Shown one piece after another: positions 18,117-27,288 of a DNA stretch of 64,000 bases (position 1 is its first letter; each line of letters opens with the position of its first letter). The notes beneath the pieces are model-generated. The model did not search any database, had not been told where the DNA came from, and was given only the letters and a program-made list of their open reading frames with translations. The stretch lies in the NCBI RefSeq assembly GCF_012911975.1, contig NZ_SMDQ01000025.1, forward strand, positions 1 through 64,000, in the 5' to 3' direction. Both the position numbers and the translations under genes were made by a program. This stretch comes from Nodosilinea sp. P-1105. Its GTDB lineage: Bacteria > Cyanobacteriota > Cyanobacteriia > Phormidesmidales > Phormidesmidaceae.

Positions 18117-18419
18117 ATGCAGACCCAAGCCTATCTTTCGAGCGATCCTGATTTAGCTGATGTAGAGACTGGGCAAGTCCGCCTGGAGCTAACGCTCAAG
18201 CTCCATAGCTACCCCAAGCCTGACCGAGAACCCGTCAAAATCCTGGTCATCGGCTCCAAGCAAGCTGTCAGCGCTATCGTTGCGGCCCTGCACCAACTCG
18301 GCTTTGCCGAAATTTTCGAATGGACTGATTTTCTTACCGCCCCTTGTGCTGAACGTTCTCTCCAGTTTCAACCTGGTGAAGTGATGAAAGCGCTCGTAAA
18401 GTACCTTCCCAAGGAATAG
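18117..18419 (+). CDS. Small conserved hypothetical protein (100 aa), homologue of 225-473
   Basis: I start at ATG 18117 ('MQTQAYLSSDPDLADV'), downstream of a well-formed promoter. The core 'DREPVKILVIGSKQAV...LHQLGFAE' matches the protein at 225-473, including downstream Trp, AP and QP positions. The fold is probably a small alpha/beta domain. No function is known to me. It carries an N-terminal extension with a beta-like 'GQVRLELTLKLHSY' absent from the other copy. The 157-aa frame on the opposite strand is a shadow. Confidence 0.7.
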   Translation: MQTQAYLSSDPDLADVETGQVRLELTLKLHSYPKPDREPVKILVIGSKQAVSAIVAALHQLGFAEIFEWTDFLTAPCAERSLQFQPGEVMKALVKYLPKE

Positions 18420-18721
18420 CGGCAGGGAATCTCGATTTGGTATCACTCTGCGACTTCTATGAGCTTTTTTGACTAGTCCTATCTCTGCGGCATCTGGGTG
18501 GACGATTTCAGTACACTCAGTCATCGCGATAACGGTGTCTCTAATGAGGGCACTGTTGCCGTTGATAGGGCTGCTTCGAAGTAAGGGCAAACAGAGGCAC
18601 TCACCGTCATGTGATGGCTTCCCAAAGGCCAGACCACGCGATAGATTGAATAGTCCTTTCATATTCGAAGCATCGCCTCCCAGCCCAATCTGATAATAGC
18701 TCTACTCCCAACCCGCTCACT
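18420..18721. other. Intergenic region upstream of brxA
   Basis: This is a 300-bp region with no supported gene. The minus strand reads as plausible protein for about 60 codons ('LIRDTVIAMTECTEIVHPDA') without a proper gene context, so decayed sequence may be present. I saw no convincing promoter hexamers or operator for the BREX operon. Confidence 0.4.
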
Positions 18722-19546
18722 ATGGTTTCCCTTGTGACAGTCCCTCAAAAAGATGCCTCATCCACCAAGTCTGAAGAGCCACGAGATCGCATCGGGTTTC
18801 GTGACGGCTTCCGGGGCACCCACAGCAGCCGTACCATGATGTTTGCGGAGCTTCAGGCCCTCCTCAACAGCACTCCGGCTGATGCGGCTAAACAGGCCTA
18901 CCAGGACGCCATCATTGAAGACAATCTTCTGGGCAAGCCCACCCTATCGTCTCGCAAGCTAACGGCTCAGAAGCTAACAGAGCTGTATGGCCTGGAGCCC
19001 AAGATTCCTCTTTTTCGTTTGATGCGCCACTACTGGGCCTTAGCAGACCAGGCCCAGCCCCAAATTGCTCTATTGGCAGCCCTGGCCAGAGACCCACTGC
19101 TGCGCACCAGTATGGACGTAGTACTAGAGACCGTCCCTGGGGAAGCCTTGAGTGCCCAGGCGGTAGAGCAGGCGATCGCAGATCAAAATCCCCACCGCTT
19201 CAGCGAGAAAACCCTCAGTTCCATCGCCCGCAACATTCGGTCTACCTGGACCCAATCTGGGCACCTGTCGGGCTATCGCCAGCCCCAGAAGATTCGCACT
19301 GCCATCCAAGCGACTCCGGCGAGTGTCGCCTATGCTGTTGCCATCGGCTACCTGGAGGGCCATCGCGGGCAACTTTTGTTGGAAACGAAATGGATTAAGG
19401 TGCTCGACTTAAACCCATCGGTTGCCAAGCAGCTGGTGCAGGAAGCTTCACGCCGGGGCTGGCTGGTGTATCGCGGCATTGGCGACATGATAGATATTAG
19501 TCTGCCTAACCTATTCACAGTCGAAGAGGAAAAGTGGCTTCAGTAA
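18722..19546 (+). CDS. brxA: BREX type 1 protein BrxA (DUF1819)
   Basis: This 274-aa protein opens the BREX locus. BrxA is a small helical DNA-binding protein of the DUF1819 family, related in fold to NusB, needed for phage exclusion in type 1 BREX. Visible features are 'EDNLLGKPTLSSRKLTAQKLTELYGLE', 'FRLMRHYWALADQAQPQIALLAALARDPLLR' and a C-terminal 'LEGHRGQLLLETKWIKVLDL' segment, consistent with this family. The start is the first of several Met codons and the first 35 residues are disordered, so a later start is possible. A 277-bp AT-rich gap separates it from brxB. Confidence 0.85.
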   Translation: MVSLVTVPQKDASSTKSEEPRDRIGFRDGFRGTHSSRTMMFAELQALLNSTPADAAKQAYQDAIIEDNLLGKPTLSSRKLTAQKLTELYGLEPKIPLFRLMRHYWALADQAQPQIALLAALARDPLLRTSMDVVLETVPGEALSAQAVEQAIADQNPHRFSEKTLSSIARNIRSTWTQSGHLSGYRQPQKIRTAIQATPASVAYAVAIGYLEGHRGQLLLETKWIKVLDLNPSVAKQLVQEASRRGWLVYRGIGDMIDISLPNLFTVEEEKWLQ

Positions 19547-19823
19547 GTAAATCTACTTAACGTCTTTTGTCGTTAGACGAAGTAATTTTGCAGGTTCTCT
19601 GCTTAGTATCAAGCAATGGCTAAGATCCACCCAGGTTCCTGATGTATTGTTTCATTGATTTTAGGATGCATCGTAACTTCCATAACTGGGCAAACTATTG
19701 TTTGGCACGGCTACTCTAATGATGTGATGTCCATCCTAAAGCCAGCTCGATAGCTGTAGTTTTCCTTCACAGAAGACTTCAACTCTGGGCTTGGATACGG
19801 TTTACCTTCAATATAAAGTCTTT

Positions 19824-20363
19824 ATGAGTCGAGTTGATAAACTCATCCAGTCCTATAAGAGCTATATCTCACTGAAGTGGGAAGAGAACCTGTCGGGAAC
19901 CCAACGGGTGATCTTTGTGGTGTACGACAAGGCCGATGAGCGCACCCTGCGTAACAAAATTCCTGAATTTGAGCTGTGTACCAAACAGGCGGAGCATGGA
20001 TGGGCTCACCGGGACCTGACCAACGCCTTTCCGGAATGGATGGCCCAGGAAGACTATAAAGAGAGCTACTTCCAGACACCAGAAGACCTAGAGATGCTCA
20101 TGCCTGAGTTTCAGGAGCATCTGATTCAGCAGCTTGTCCAGATGTTGACGGCAGATACCGTAGATAGTAGTACGGTGGTTGCTCTATCGGGCCTGGGCGG
20201 GTTGTTTGGCTTTTTGCAAATCTCTGAGCTAGTTAGCAAACTGCAGTCCAACGTGCGGGGAAGGTTGCTGCTGTTTTTCCCTGGAGATTACGAGGACAAA
20301 AATTATCGCTTCTTAGATGCCCGTGACGGCTGGAACTACCTGGCCGTGCCAATTACGTCTTGA
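19824..20363 (+). CDS. brxB: BREX type 1 protein BrxB (DUF1788)
   Basis: I start at ATG 19824 ('MSRVDKLIQSYKSYI'), giving 179 aa, the usual BrxB beginning. Matches to the DUF1788 family include 'ERTLRNKIPEFELCTKQAEHGW', 'LTNAFPEWMA', and the C-terminal 'VRGRLLLFFPGDYEDKNYRFLDARDGWNY'. BrxB has no known catalytic residue and is thought to be a structural partner of BrxC and PglZ. The gene is separated from brxC by 17 bp. Confidence 0.9.
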   Translation: MSRVDKLIQSYKSYISLKWEENLSGTQRVIFVVYDKADERTLRNKIPEFELCTKQAEHGWAHRDLTNAFPEWMAQEDYKESYFQTPEDLEMLMPEFQEHLIQQLVQMLTADTVDSSTVVALSGLGGLFGFLQISELVSKLQSNVRGRLLLFFPGDYEDKNYRFLDARDGWNYLAVPITS

Positions 20364-20380
20364 AATAGAGAAAAGTCGCA

Positions 20381-23300
20381 ATGGTCGCTACGCTAAACAA
20401 AGAAGTCTACGTCACAGACCCTTATAACCAGGAGCTGCTCAATAACGGGGTGGCCGAAGTCCAGGACTCTGTTACTGAGGAAGAACGCCGGACCCTGCGC
20501 TATGAGCTGAATACCTTTGTCTGTGACGGGCAGTACGCCACAGGTCTGCGGCGCATTCTAGAAAGCTATCTGGATAATTTGGGCAAGCCAGAGCAACCGG
20601 CGGTTTGGGTCAGCGGCTTCTTTGGCAGTGGTAAGTCTCACCTGGTCAAAATGTTGCGGGCACTGTGGGTGAACTTCACCTTTCCGGAAGATCAGGCGAC
20701 GGCCCGCGACCTGGCCGATCTGGATACGGAAGTCTCCGACCTGTTAACGGCTCTCTCCACTGCGGGGCGGCGGGGCGGCGGGCTCCATGCGGCCGCAGGG
20801 ACGCTAGGGTCCAGCGCTAAGGGTAGCGTTCGGCTGGCGTTGTTGAGCATTGTCTTTAAGTCCGTGGGGCTACCAGAACAATATCCCCGCGCCAGGTTTG
20901 TTATGTGGCTGCGGGATAACGACTGTCTGGAAGCGGTCAAAGCCTACATCGAACAGGCCGGTAAGGTCTGGGAGAAAGAGCTGGCCAATATGTATGTCTC
21001 TCCCCTGGTAGGACAGGCACTGGTGAACTGTTTCCCTGGCTTTACTACCCCGGCTGAACAGGTTTCGTCATTACTGAAAGAGCAGTTTCCCAACGTCAGC
21101 GATATTTCCGACGATGAGATGAACACCGCCATTCAAAGTGCCCTCTCTCGCGATGGTCAGTTTCCCTGTACGCTCATTGCCCTGGACGAAGTTCAGCAGT
21201 ACATCGGCGACGATACCGATATCTCCTACGCCATTCAGGAGATTACAGAGGAATGCAGTAAGCACTTCAAAGGCCAACTGCTGTTCGTGGCCACCGGTCA
21301 AACGGCGCTGTCGGGTACCCCTGCCCTCCAGCGTCTCCAGGCCCGCTTTAAGATCAGCATCGAACTCTCCGACCAGGATGTGGATACGGTAATTCGGCAA
21401 ATCATCCTCCGCAAAAAGCCAGACCACATTCCCCAACTGGAGACCTACCTGACCACCCACCTGGGAGAAATCTCCCGCCACCTGTCTGACACGCGCATCG
21501 CCAGCGGTTCCCACGACGAGAAAGATCTGGTTCCCGACTATCCTCTGCTGCCCTCCCGCCGCCGCTTTTGGGAGCGTATTTTGCGGGCCGTAGACTCTGC
21601 CGGTACCCAGGGGCAGCTGCGTAACCAGCTTAAGATTGTTTATGAAGCCACCCGCAGTACGGCAGATAAACCCCTGGGGTGGGTGGTCGGTGGCGACTTT
21701 ATCTACTTCCAACTGGCAACGGATTTGCTGAAGACGGCGGTGCTACCCCGCGAGATTCACGACATGATTGCGGAACTCCACCAGGGCAGTCCCCGCGACC
21801 AGTTGAAAGCCCGCCTCTGTGCCCTGGCCTTCTTAATCGGGAAGTTACCCCAGGAGAGTAGCACCAGTTCGGGAGTGAAGGCAACCGCCGAAATTTTGGC
21901 GGATTTGCTGGTGCAAGACTTAAACGAAGGCAGTTCTGGCCTGCGCAACCAGGTGCCCACCCTGCTGCAAGAGTTAGTGGATGGCGGTCAGCTTTTGCAG
22001 CACGAAGCAGAGTTCCGGGTCCAGACCCGCGAGAGCAGCGCCTGGGATACCAAATATCGCGAGTTTGAGGGAGCAGCCAACAACAATCCCCAACTTATTG
22101 CCGATAACCGTACAGAGCGCATCGAAGCGGCGTGCAAAGCCCGCCTCAACAAAATTAAACTGACCCAGGGGTTATGTAAGGAACCCCGTAAGCTGCTGCT
22201 GCACTTTGGTCAGGAGGCTCCCCCTTCTAGCGATCAGGAGATTCCGGTATGGATACGGGATGGCTGGCAAGAAAACAGCCAGGCCTTCGAGACATCTGCC
22301 CGCACTGCCGGGTCTGAGTCTCCCACCATTTTTGTGTTTATCCCCAATCGCCGGGGAGATGAGCTACAGCGGCAGATTATCACTGCCAAGGCTGCTCGGG
22401 AAACCATTAACGCCAAAGGCACCCCCAACACCAATGAAGGCGAAGAAGCCAGGGTAGGCATGGAAACTCGCCTGAAGAACGCTGAAGAGGCGATCGCAAC
22501 CATCCTCGACGACCTCTTCACCAACGCCGTTAAGGTCTACCAGGCGGGTGGTCAGGAAGTTCTTGGCCTGACGCTAGAAACCACCCTGGAACAGGCTGCC
22601 CAAACCTCGATGGTGCGGCTGTTTAGGGAGTTTGATAAGGCCGATAGCCCCAAGTGGGATACCGTTCTCCGCAGAGCCCGAGATGGCAATGGCGATGCCC
22701 TGCGAGAAGTGAGCTACGCCGGAGAAAGTGACCAGCACCCCGTCTGTAAGGAAATTATTGACTTTGTGATGGCGGGTAAGCGGGGCAACGACATCCTGCG
22801 GCACTTTGGCATTAGCCCCTACGGCTGGCCCAAAGATGCCATAGATGCCTGTTTGTATGTGCTGCTGGTGAGTGAGCATATGCGGGCTACCCAGAACGGC
22901 CAGGCGGTGACCTACAAACAGCTCGACCGTCGCCAGGTAGGCCAGACCGAATTTCGGGTTGAGGCAATTACCATCAGCGTTCCTCAAAAAATTGCCCTGC
23001 GAAAGCTGTTTCAGAGTATCGGCGTTGCCTGCCAGCCCAACGAAGAGTCTGAAAAAGCAAGAATTTTCCTGCAGCAGGTGGCAAACCTGGCCCACAATGC
23101 CGGGGGCGACCCACCCTGCCCCATGCGTCCTAACCCGGCCTACGTGCAAGACTTACTGCAGCGGTCGGGCAACGAACAGCTCCAGGCGGTCTACAATGCC
23201 CGCGACCAACTGGCCGCCGATATCGCCGCCTGGCAGGAAAAAGCCCAGCAAATTCAAGACCGCCTACCCCAGTGGCAGGTCTTAGAAGACCTGGCGGCCC

Positions 23301-23833
23301 TGGCCCAATCGGTGCCCGAAGCGCAGCCCATGGTGGCCGAGGCCGAGGCCATTCGAGATGGACGGCTACTGCTGCAAACCCCCGACCCGGTAAAGCCCCT
23401 CTGCGACCAACTCACCCAAATTCTGCGGCAGAAGCTGCTGGCGGCCCAGACCACTTTTCGGGAGCAGTACGAAAGCCTCCAGGCGGAACTGGAAGCCCAG
23501 GCCAGCTGGCAGCAACTGTCGGTGGATGACCGAGATCGCATCCTTCAGGCAGCTGGGCTCTCGGGTACGCCAGAGGTGCAGGTGGGTACCGTGCAGCAGG
23601 TACAGACCAGCCTGCAGCGCACGCCCCTCACCAGTTGGGCTAACCTCACCGCCGCCCTGTCGGAAAAGTTTGCCCAGGCCCGACTCAAGGCCGAGCAACA
23701 ACTCAGGCCCAAGGCCCAGCCGCTTAAACTGCCCAGTCAAACCCTGAGCACCCCCGAAGAAGCCGAACAATGGCTCAACCAGGCTCGCCAGCTAATTCTG
23801 GAGAAACTCCAGAACGGCCCGGTTATTCTATGA
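20381..23833 (+). CDS. brxC: BREX system P-loop protein BrxC
   Basis: This 1150-aa AAA+ ATPase is the large BREX motor-like component. Walker A 'GFFGSGKSH' lies near residue 79 and Walker B 'LIALDEVQQYIGDD' near 266, with 'LLFVATGQTAL' as sensor region. The C-terminal half is rich in long helices and predicted coiled coil ('REQYESLQAELEAQASW', 'KFAQARLKAEQQLRPKAQ'). Family length is about 1150-1250, so it is intact. Coding is GC-rich and continuous with the flanking brxB. BrxC is required for phage exclusion with PglX and PglZ. Confidence 0.95.
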   Translation: MVATLNKEVYVTDPYNQELLNNGVAEVQDSVTEEERRTLRYELNTFVCDGQYATGLRRILESYLDNLGKPEQPAVWVSGFFGSGKSHLVKMLRALWVNFTFPEDQATARDLADLDTEVSDLLTALSTAGRRGGGLHAAAGTLGSSAKGSVRLALLSIVFKSVGLPEQYPRARFVMWLRDNDCLEAVKAYIEQAGKVWEKELANMYVSPLVGQALVNCFPGFTTPAEQVSSLLKEQFPNVSDISDDEMNTAIQSALSRDGQFPCTLIALDEVQQYIGDDTDISYAIQEITEECSKHFKGQLLFVATGQTALSGTPALQRLQARFKISIELSDQDVDTVIRQIILRKKPDHIPQLETYLTTHLGEISRHLSDTRIASGSHDEKDLVPDYPLLPSRRRFWERILRAVDSAGTQGQLRNQLKIVYEATRSTADKPLGWVVGGDFIYFQLATDLLKTAVLPREIHDMIAELHQGSPRDQLKARLCALAFLIGKLPQESSTSSGVKATAEILADLLVQDLNEGSSGLRNQVPTLLQELVDGGQLLQHEAEFRVQTRESSAWDTKYREFEGAANNNPQLIADNRTERIEAACKARLNKIKLTQGLCKEPRKLLLHFGQEAPPSSDQEIPVWIRDGWQENSQAFETSARTAGSESPTIFVFIPNRRGDELQRQIITAKAARETINAKGTPNTNEGEEARVGMETRLKNAEEAIATILDDLFTNAVKVYQAGGQEVLGLTLETTLEQAAQTSMVRLFREFDKADSPKWDTVLRRARDGNGDALREVSYAGESDQHPVCKEIIDFVMAGKRGNDILRHFGISPYGWPKDAIDACLYVLLVSEHMRATQNGQAVTYKQLDRRQVGQTEFRVEAITISVPQKIALRKLFQSIGVACQPNEESEKARIFLQQVANLAHNAGGDPPCPMRPNPAYVQDLLQRSGNEQLQAVYNARDQLAADIAAWQEKAQQIQDRLPQWQVLEDLAALAQSVPEAQPMVAEAEAIRDGRLLLQTPDPVKPLCDQLTQILRQKLLAAQTTFREQYESLQAELEAQASWQQLSVDDRDRILQAAGLSGTPEVQVGTVQQVQTSLQRTPLTSWANLTAALSEKFAQARLKAEQQLRPKAQPLKLPSQTLSTPEEAEQWLNQARQLILEKLQNGPVIL

Positions 23834-23877
23834 AAACCCCTATCCTGATCCCTATGGTTCAACTACCCTATGCCTAG

Positions 23878-24024
23878 CTCTGCCCTCACCCCCTCAATCC
23901 CCCTCTCCCAGGGGGCGAGGAGGAAGTAGAAAACCCCTTCCACCTCCCCTCTACCTCCAAGAGAGAATCCGGGGGTAACAGCCCCCCCCTTCTCCCTTGT
24001 GCCTTCTACCTTCTGCCTTGCCCC
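23878..24024. repeat. Dispersed intergenic repeat tract between brxC and pglX
   Basis: The 190-bp gap contains CCCTCACCCCCTCAATCCCCCTCTCCCAGGGGG, whose CCCCCT/AGGGGG arms form a hairpin, followed by CTTGTGCCTTCTACCTTCTGCCTTG heptads. Both motifs are of the kind repeated in cyanobacterial genomes. The hairpin may weaken read-through into pglX. Confidence 0.55.
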
Positions 24025-27000
24025 ATGCCCACTCTCCACCCTGACCTGCGCGGAACCCTTGAAAACACCGTCTGCGATGCCCGCGACATTGCCGAAACCG
24101 GAGCCAGAGCCGCCCTGGAAGCTCTGGCTGTAGGGGAAGCTGAGCCCTATAAGCACCTGACGGCAGACCAGCGCGACTTTCGCAATCGCCTGCGGGCACG
24201 GGGGCGGCAACTGGGGGATGTGCGGGATGAGCGCAAGGGCACCCAGGAGATTACCCGCCTGGTGCGGCAGTGTGCCTATGAGTACTGGCACCGCATGTTG
24301 TTTGCCAAGTTTTTGGCGGAGAACCACCTGCTGATGCACCCGGAAGGGGTGGCCGTATCTCTACAGGAATGTGAGGAACTGGCGGCAGAGGAAGGCATCG
24401 ATGCCTGGACCCTGGCTTCTCGCTATGCGGCCAGCATGTTGCCCCAAATTTTTCGCCCCGATGACCCCCTGCTACAGCTCACCTTTGCCCTGGAGCATAA
24501 ACAGGCCCTGGAAAAGCTGCTGGCAGAGTTATCCTCGGAAGTGTTTACCGCCAGCGATAGCTTGGGCTGGGTTTACCAGTTCTGGCAGGCGAAACGCAAG
24601 GAGGAAGTCAACAAGTCTGGCAATAAAATCGGCGCAGACGAACTCCCCGCCGTCACCCAGCTCTTCACCGAAGACTACATGGTGGATTTTCTCCTGCAAA
24701 ACACCCTCGGAGCCTGGTGGGTCGGCCACCACCCCACCGAACCCCTCCCCTTAGAAATGCCCTACCTCCGCTTCGTCGAAACCACACCCACCCCATCTAA
24801 CACCTCACCCACCTCACCTACCCATCCACCCATCCACCCATCCACCCATCCACCCTCCCACCCCACCCCCGCCTCCGGCACCTTCCCCGGCTGGCCCAAA
24901 ACCGCAAAGGAACTCCGCATCCTCGACCCCTGCTGCGGTTCAGGGCATTTTCTGGTGGCAGAGTTCAATCTGCTGGTGCCTATGCGGATGCAGGAAGAGG
25001 GGCTTTCGGCCCAGGCCGCCTGTGATGCGGTGCTGCGGGAAAATCTTTATGGGTTGGAGATTGATGAGCGCTGTACCCAAATTGCGGCCTTTGCCCTGGC
25101 GATGGCAGCGTGGACGTATCCAGAGGCGGGGGGCTATCGGCAGTTGCCGAAGTTGAATATTGCCTGTTCTGGAATTGCTATTAGCGCCAAGCGGGAGGAT
25201 TGGCTGGCTCTGGCTGGGGATGATTCGAGGTTACGTCGAGGAATGAGCCGCCTATACTTCCTTTTTGAGGGCGCTTCTACTTATGGGAGTTTAATCAATC
25301 CAGCCGATCAGTCTGATCAACCCTTACTTGAAGCCACTTATACTGAACTCCTACCAATATTAGAACAAGCACTAGTAGCTGAGAGAAATAAAAAGAATTA
25401 TTGGAATGAAGAGCTGGGAGTCGCAGCGCAAGGCATAGCTACAGCCGCTAAATTCCTATCCACCAAATATCATTTAGTCGCGACAAATGTTCCTTTCTTG
25501 TATCGGGGAAAACAATCTGAGAAGCTGAAAAATTTTTGTGACGCCAAGCATTCTGAAGCAAAGTCTGACTTATCGACTGTATTCGTTGATAGATGTTTAG
25601 ACTTCCTTTATCCGGATGGCAGCATAGCTCTTGTAACACCTCAGGATTGGGTTTTTAAGCCAACTTACAAAGATTTTAGAAAGTTTTTGTTAAAGGAAAA
25701 GGAATGGAAGCTTGTATCCTTTTTAGGCCCGGCAGCTTTTCAAGACATGAACTGGTGGGCTGCCAAAACTCAACTTTTCGTGATTACGAATAGACAAGTC
25801 TCTAAGGAAGCAGTCATACATGGTATTGATATCACAGAGAATCGAGTGACGGCTGAGAAGCCTTGTTTGTTGAAAAGAGAATCCTTAGCAAAAGTCTCCC
25901 AGCATGGCCAGCTTAAAAATCCTGACTTCCGAATCATCCTTGAGGCCCATGAAAGAGGAATTCCGTTAAAAAGATATGCGAAGACCTACCAAGGCATCAA
26001 AACTGGCGATGACCCAAGATTTCGGAGATTTTTTTGGGAACTTCCCTTTCTTGACGAACGTTGGCGATATTTGCAAAGTACAGTAGAGGAATCCGTTTTT
26101 TACGGAGGCTTAGAAAGCATTGTTGATTGGGTTGATGATGGAGAAAGTATAGCAAGACTTCAAGGATTATCAGCCTGGGAAAAGCCCGGAGTTGCAATAA
26201 GTCAGATGAGACACTTGCCTTGTGCCATCTACTTTGGAGAAATATTTGACAGTAATACTTCGCCAATTATTCCGGATAATCCGGACCACTTACCTGCTCT
26301 TTGGGCTTTTTGTCGTTCTGAGGACTTTTATGATTTGATTCGCCAAATTGATCCTGCTCTAAAGGTTGCCAATTCTTCCTTCACTAAGATTTCCTTTGAT
26401 CTTGAGCATTGGCAAAAAGTTGCACAGGAAGAATTTCCTAATGGATTACCTGAGCCATATTCAAAGGACCCAACTCAATGGATATTTAAAGGATCTGTTT
26501 CCTCGTCTACAGATCCTTTACAAGTCGCTATTGCACGGCTTCTAAATTTTTCTTGGCACAAACAGGCAGATGACGATTTAGACCAACTGATTGATGACGA
26601 TGGTATCGTCTGTATCCCCTCCATCCGAGGCGAGCAACCCGCATCAGAACGACTCCGTAACCTGCTGGTCAAAGCCTACGGCAAAGGCTGGACATCTACC
26701 AAACTCCGCGAACTGCTAGACCCCGACGGCTACGGCGACAAAGGCTTAGACGACTGGCTAAGGAACTACTTCTTCGAGAAGCACTGCAAAGTCTTCCAGA
26801 GCCGTCCCTTCATCTGGCACATCTGGGATGGCCTCAAAGACGGCTTTGCCGCCCTGGTCAACTACCACAAGCTCGACTACAAATGCCTCGAAACCCTCGC
26901 CTACACCTACCTCGGCGACTGGATTCGGGAGCAGCAGGCCGCCGTCAAAGCAGGCACCAGCGGGGCCGATAACAAACTTCTCAAAGCCAAACAGCTGCAA

Positions 27001-27288
27001 GACAAACTTGCCCTCATCCTCGCAAGCGAAAAGCCCTACGATATCTTCGTCCGCTGGAAACCCCTCGAACAACAACCCATCGGCTGGCACCCCGACCTCA
27101 ACGACGGCGTCCGCCTCAACATCCGCCCCTTCATGAAAGCTGGGGTACTCCGCAAAAACCCCAACATCAAATGGAACAAAGACCGGGGCAAAAATCCCCC
27201 CGACTCCCCCTGGGGCGAAGAGCGCCTTAACGACATTCACCTTACCCTAGAAGAAAAGCGCCAAGCCCAGGAGGCCACCCAGCCATGA
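24025..27288 (+). CDS. pglX: BREX type 1 adenine-specific DNA methyltransferase PglX
   Basis: This 1087-aa enzyme methylates the BREX recognition site to mark self DNA. The SAM-binding motif is 'ILDPCCGSGHFL' (about residue 301), followed by 'LYGLEIDERCTQIAAFALAMA'. The catalytic motif is 'ATNVPFL' (about 486) instead of NPPY; that variant is, as I recall, found in a subgroup of this family. The region 255-290 is a Pro/Ser/Thr/His linker encoded by an 8-bp tandem repeat. DNA from roughly 25.23 to 26.63 kb is AT-rich, while both flanks are GC-rich, so the central and target-recognition part looks exchanged. The C-terminal 'KPYDIFVRWKPLEQQPIGWHPDLNDGVRLNIRPFM' is typical PglX. The stop overlaps ptuA (ATGA). 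Confidence 0.95.
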   Translation: MPTLHPDLRGTLENTVCDARDIAETGARAALEALAVGEAEPYKHLTADQRDFRNRLRARGRQLGDVRDERKGTQEITRLVRQCAYEYWHRMLFAKFLAENHLLMHPEGVAVSLQECEELAAEEGIDAWTLASRYAASMLPQIFRPDDPLLQLTFALEHKQALEKLLAELSSEVFTASDSLGWVYQFWQAKRKEEVNKSGNKIGADELPAVTQLFTEDYMVDFLLQNTLGAWWVGHHPTEPLPLEMPYLRFVETTPTPSNTSPTSPTHPPIHPSTHPPSHPTPASGTFPGWPKTAKELRILDPCCGSGHFLVAEFNLLVPMRMQEEGLSAQAACDAVLRENLYGLEIDERCTQIAAFALAMAAWTYPEAGGYRQLPKLNIACSGIAISAKREDWLALAGDDSRLRRGMSRLYFLFEGASTYGSLINPADQSDQPLLEATYTELLPILEQALVAERNKKNYWNEELGVAAQGIATAAKFLSTKYHLVATNVPFLYRGKQSEKLKNFCDAKHSEAKSDLSTVFVDRCLDFLYPDGSIALVTPQDWVFKPTYKDFRKFLLKEKEWKLVSFLGPAAFQDMNWWAAKTQLFVITNRQVSKEAVIHGIDITENRVTAEKPCLLKRESLAKVSQHGQLKNPDFRIILEAHERGIPLKRYAKTYQGIKTGDDPRFRRFFWELPFLDERWRYLQSTVEESVFYGGLESIVDWVDDGESIARLQGLSAWEKPGVAISQMRHLPCAIYFGEIFDSNTSPIIPDNPDHLPALWAFCRSEDFYDLIRQIDPALKVANSSFTKISFDLEHWQKVAQEEFPNGLPEPYSKDPTQWIFKGSVSSSTDPLQVAIARLLNFSWHKQADDDLDQLIDDDGIVCIPSIRGEQPASERLRNLLVKAYGKGWTSTKLRELLDPDGYGDKGLDDWLRNYFFEKHCKVFQSRPFIWHIWDGLKDGFAALVNYHKLDYKCLETLAYTYLGDWIREQQAAVKAGTSGADNKLLKAKQLQDKLALILASEKPYDIFVRWKPLEQQPIGWHPDLNDGVRLNIRPFMKAGVLRKNPNIKWNKDRGKNPPDSPWGEERLNDIHLTLEEKRQAQEATQP
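24821..24860 (+). repeat. 8-bp tandem repeat inside pglX
   Basis: CCCATCCA is repeated perfectly four times (24821-24852), followed by a degenerate fifth copy CCCTCCCA. The unit is not a multiple of three, so gain or loss of one copy shifts the frame ahead of the methyltransferase core at residue 301. It encodes a disordered His/Pro/Ser/Thr linker. Confidence 0.85.

Noticed and set aside
18189-18662. 157-aa frame on the minus strand
   Set aside because: It is antisense to the 100-aa gene at 18117, whose frame is supported by homology within the window and by a promoter. The minus frame shows no such support.
24750-24880. CRISPR-like short repeat in pglX
   Set aside because: The unit is only 8 bp with no spacers, inside a coding sequence; it is a microsatellite.
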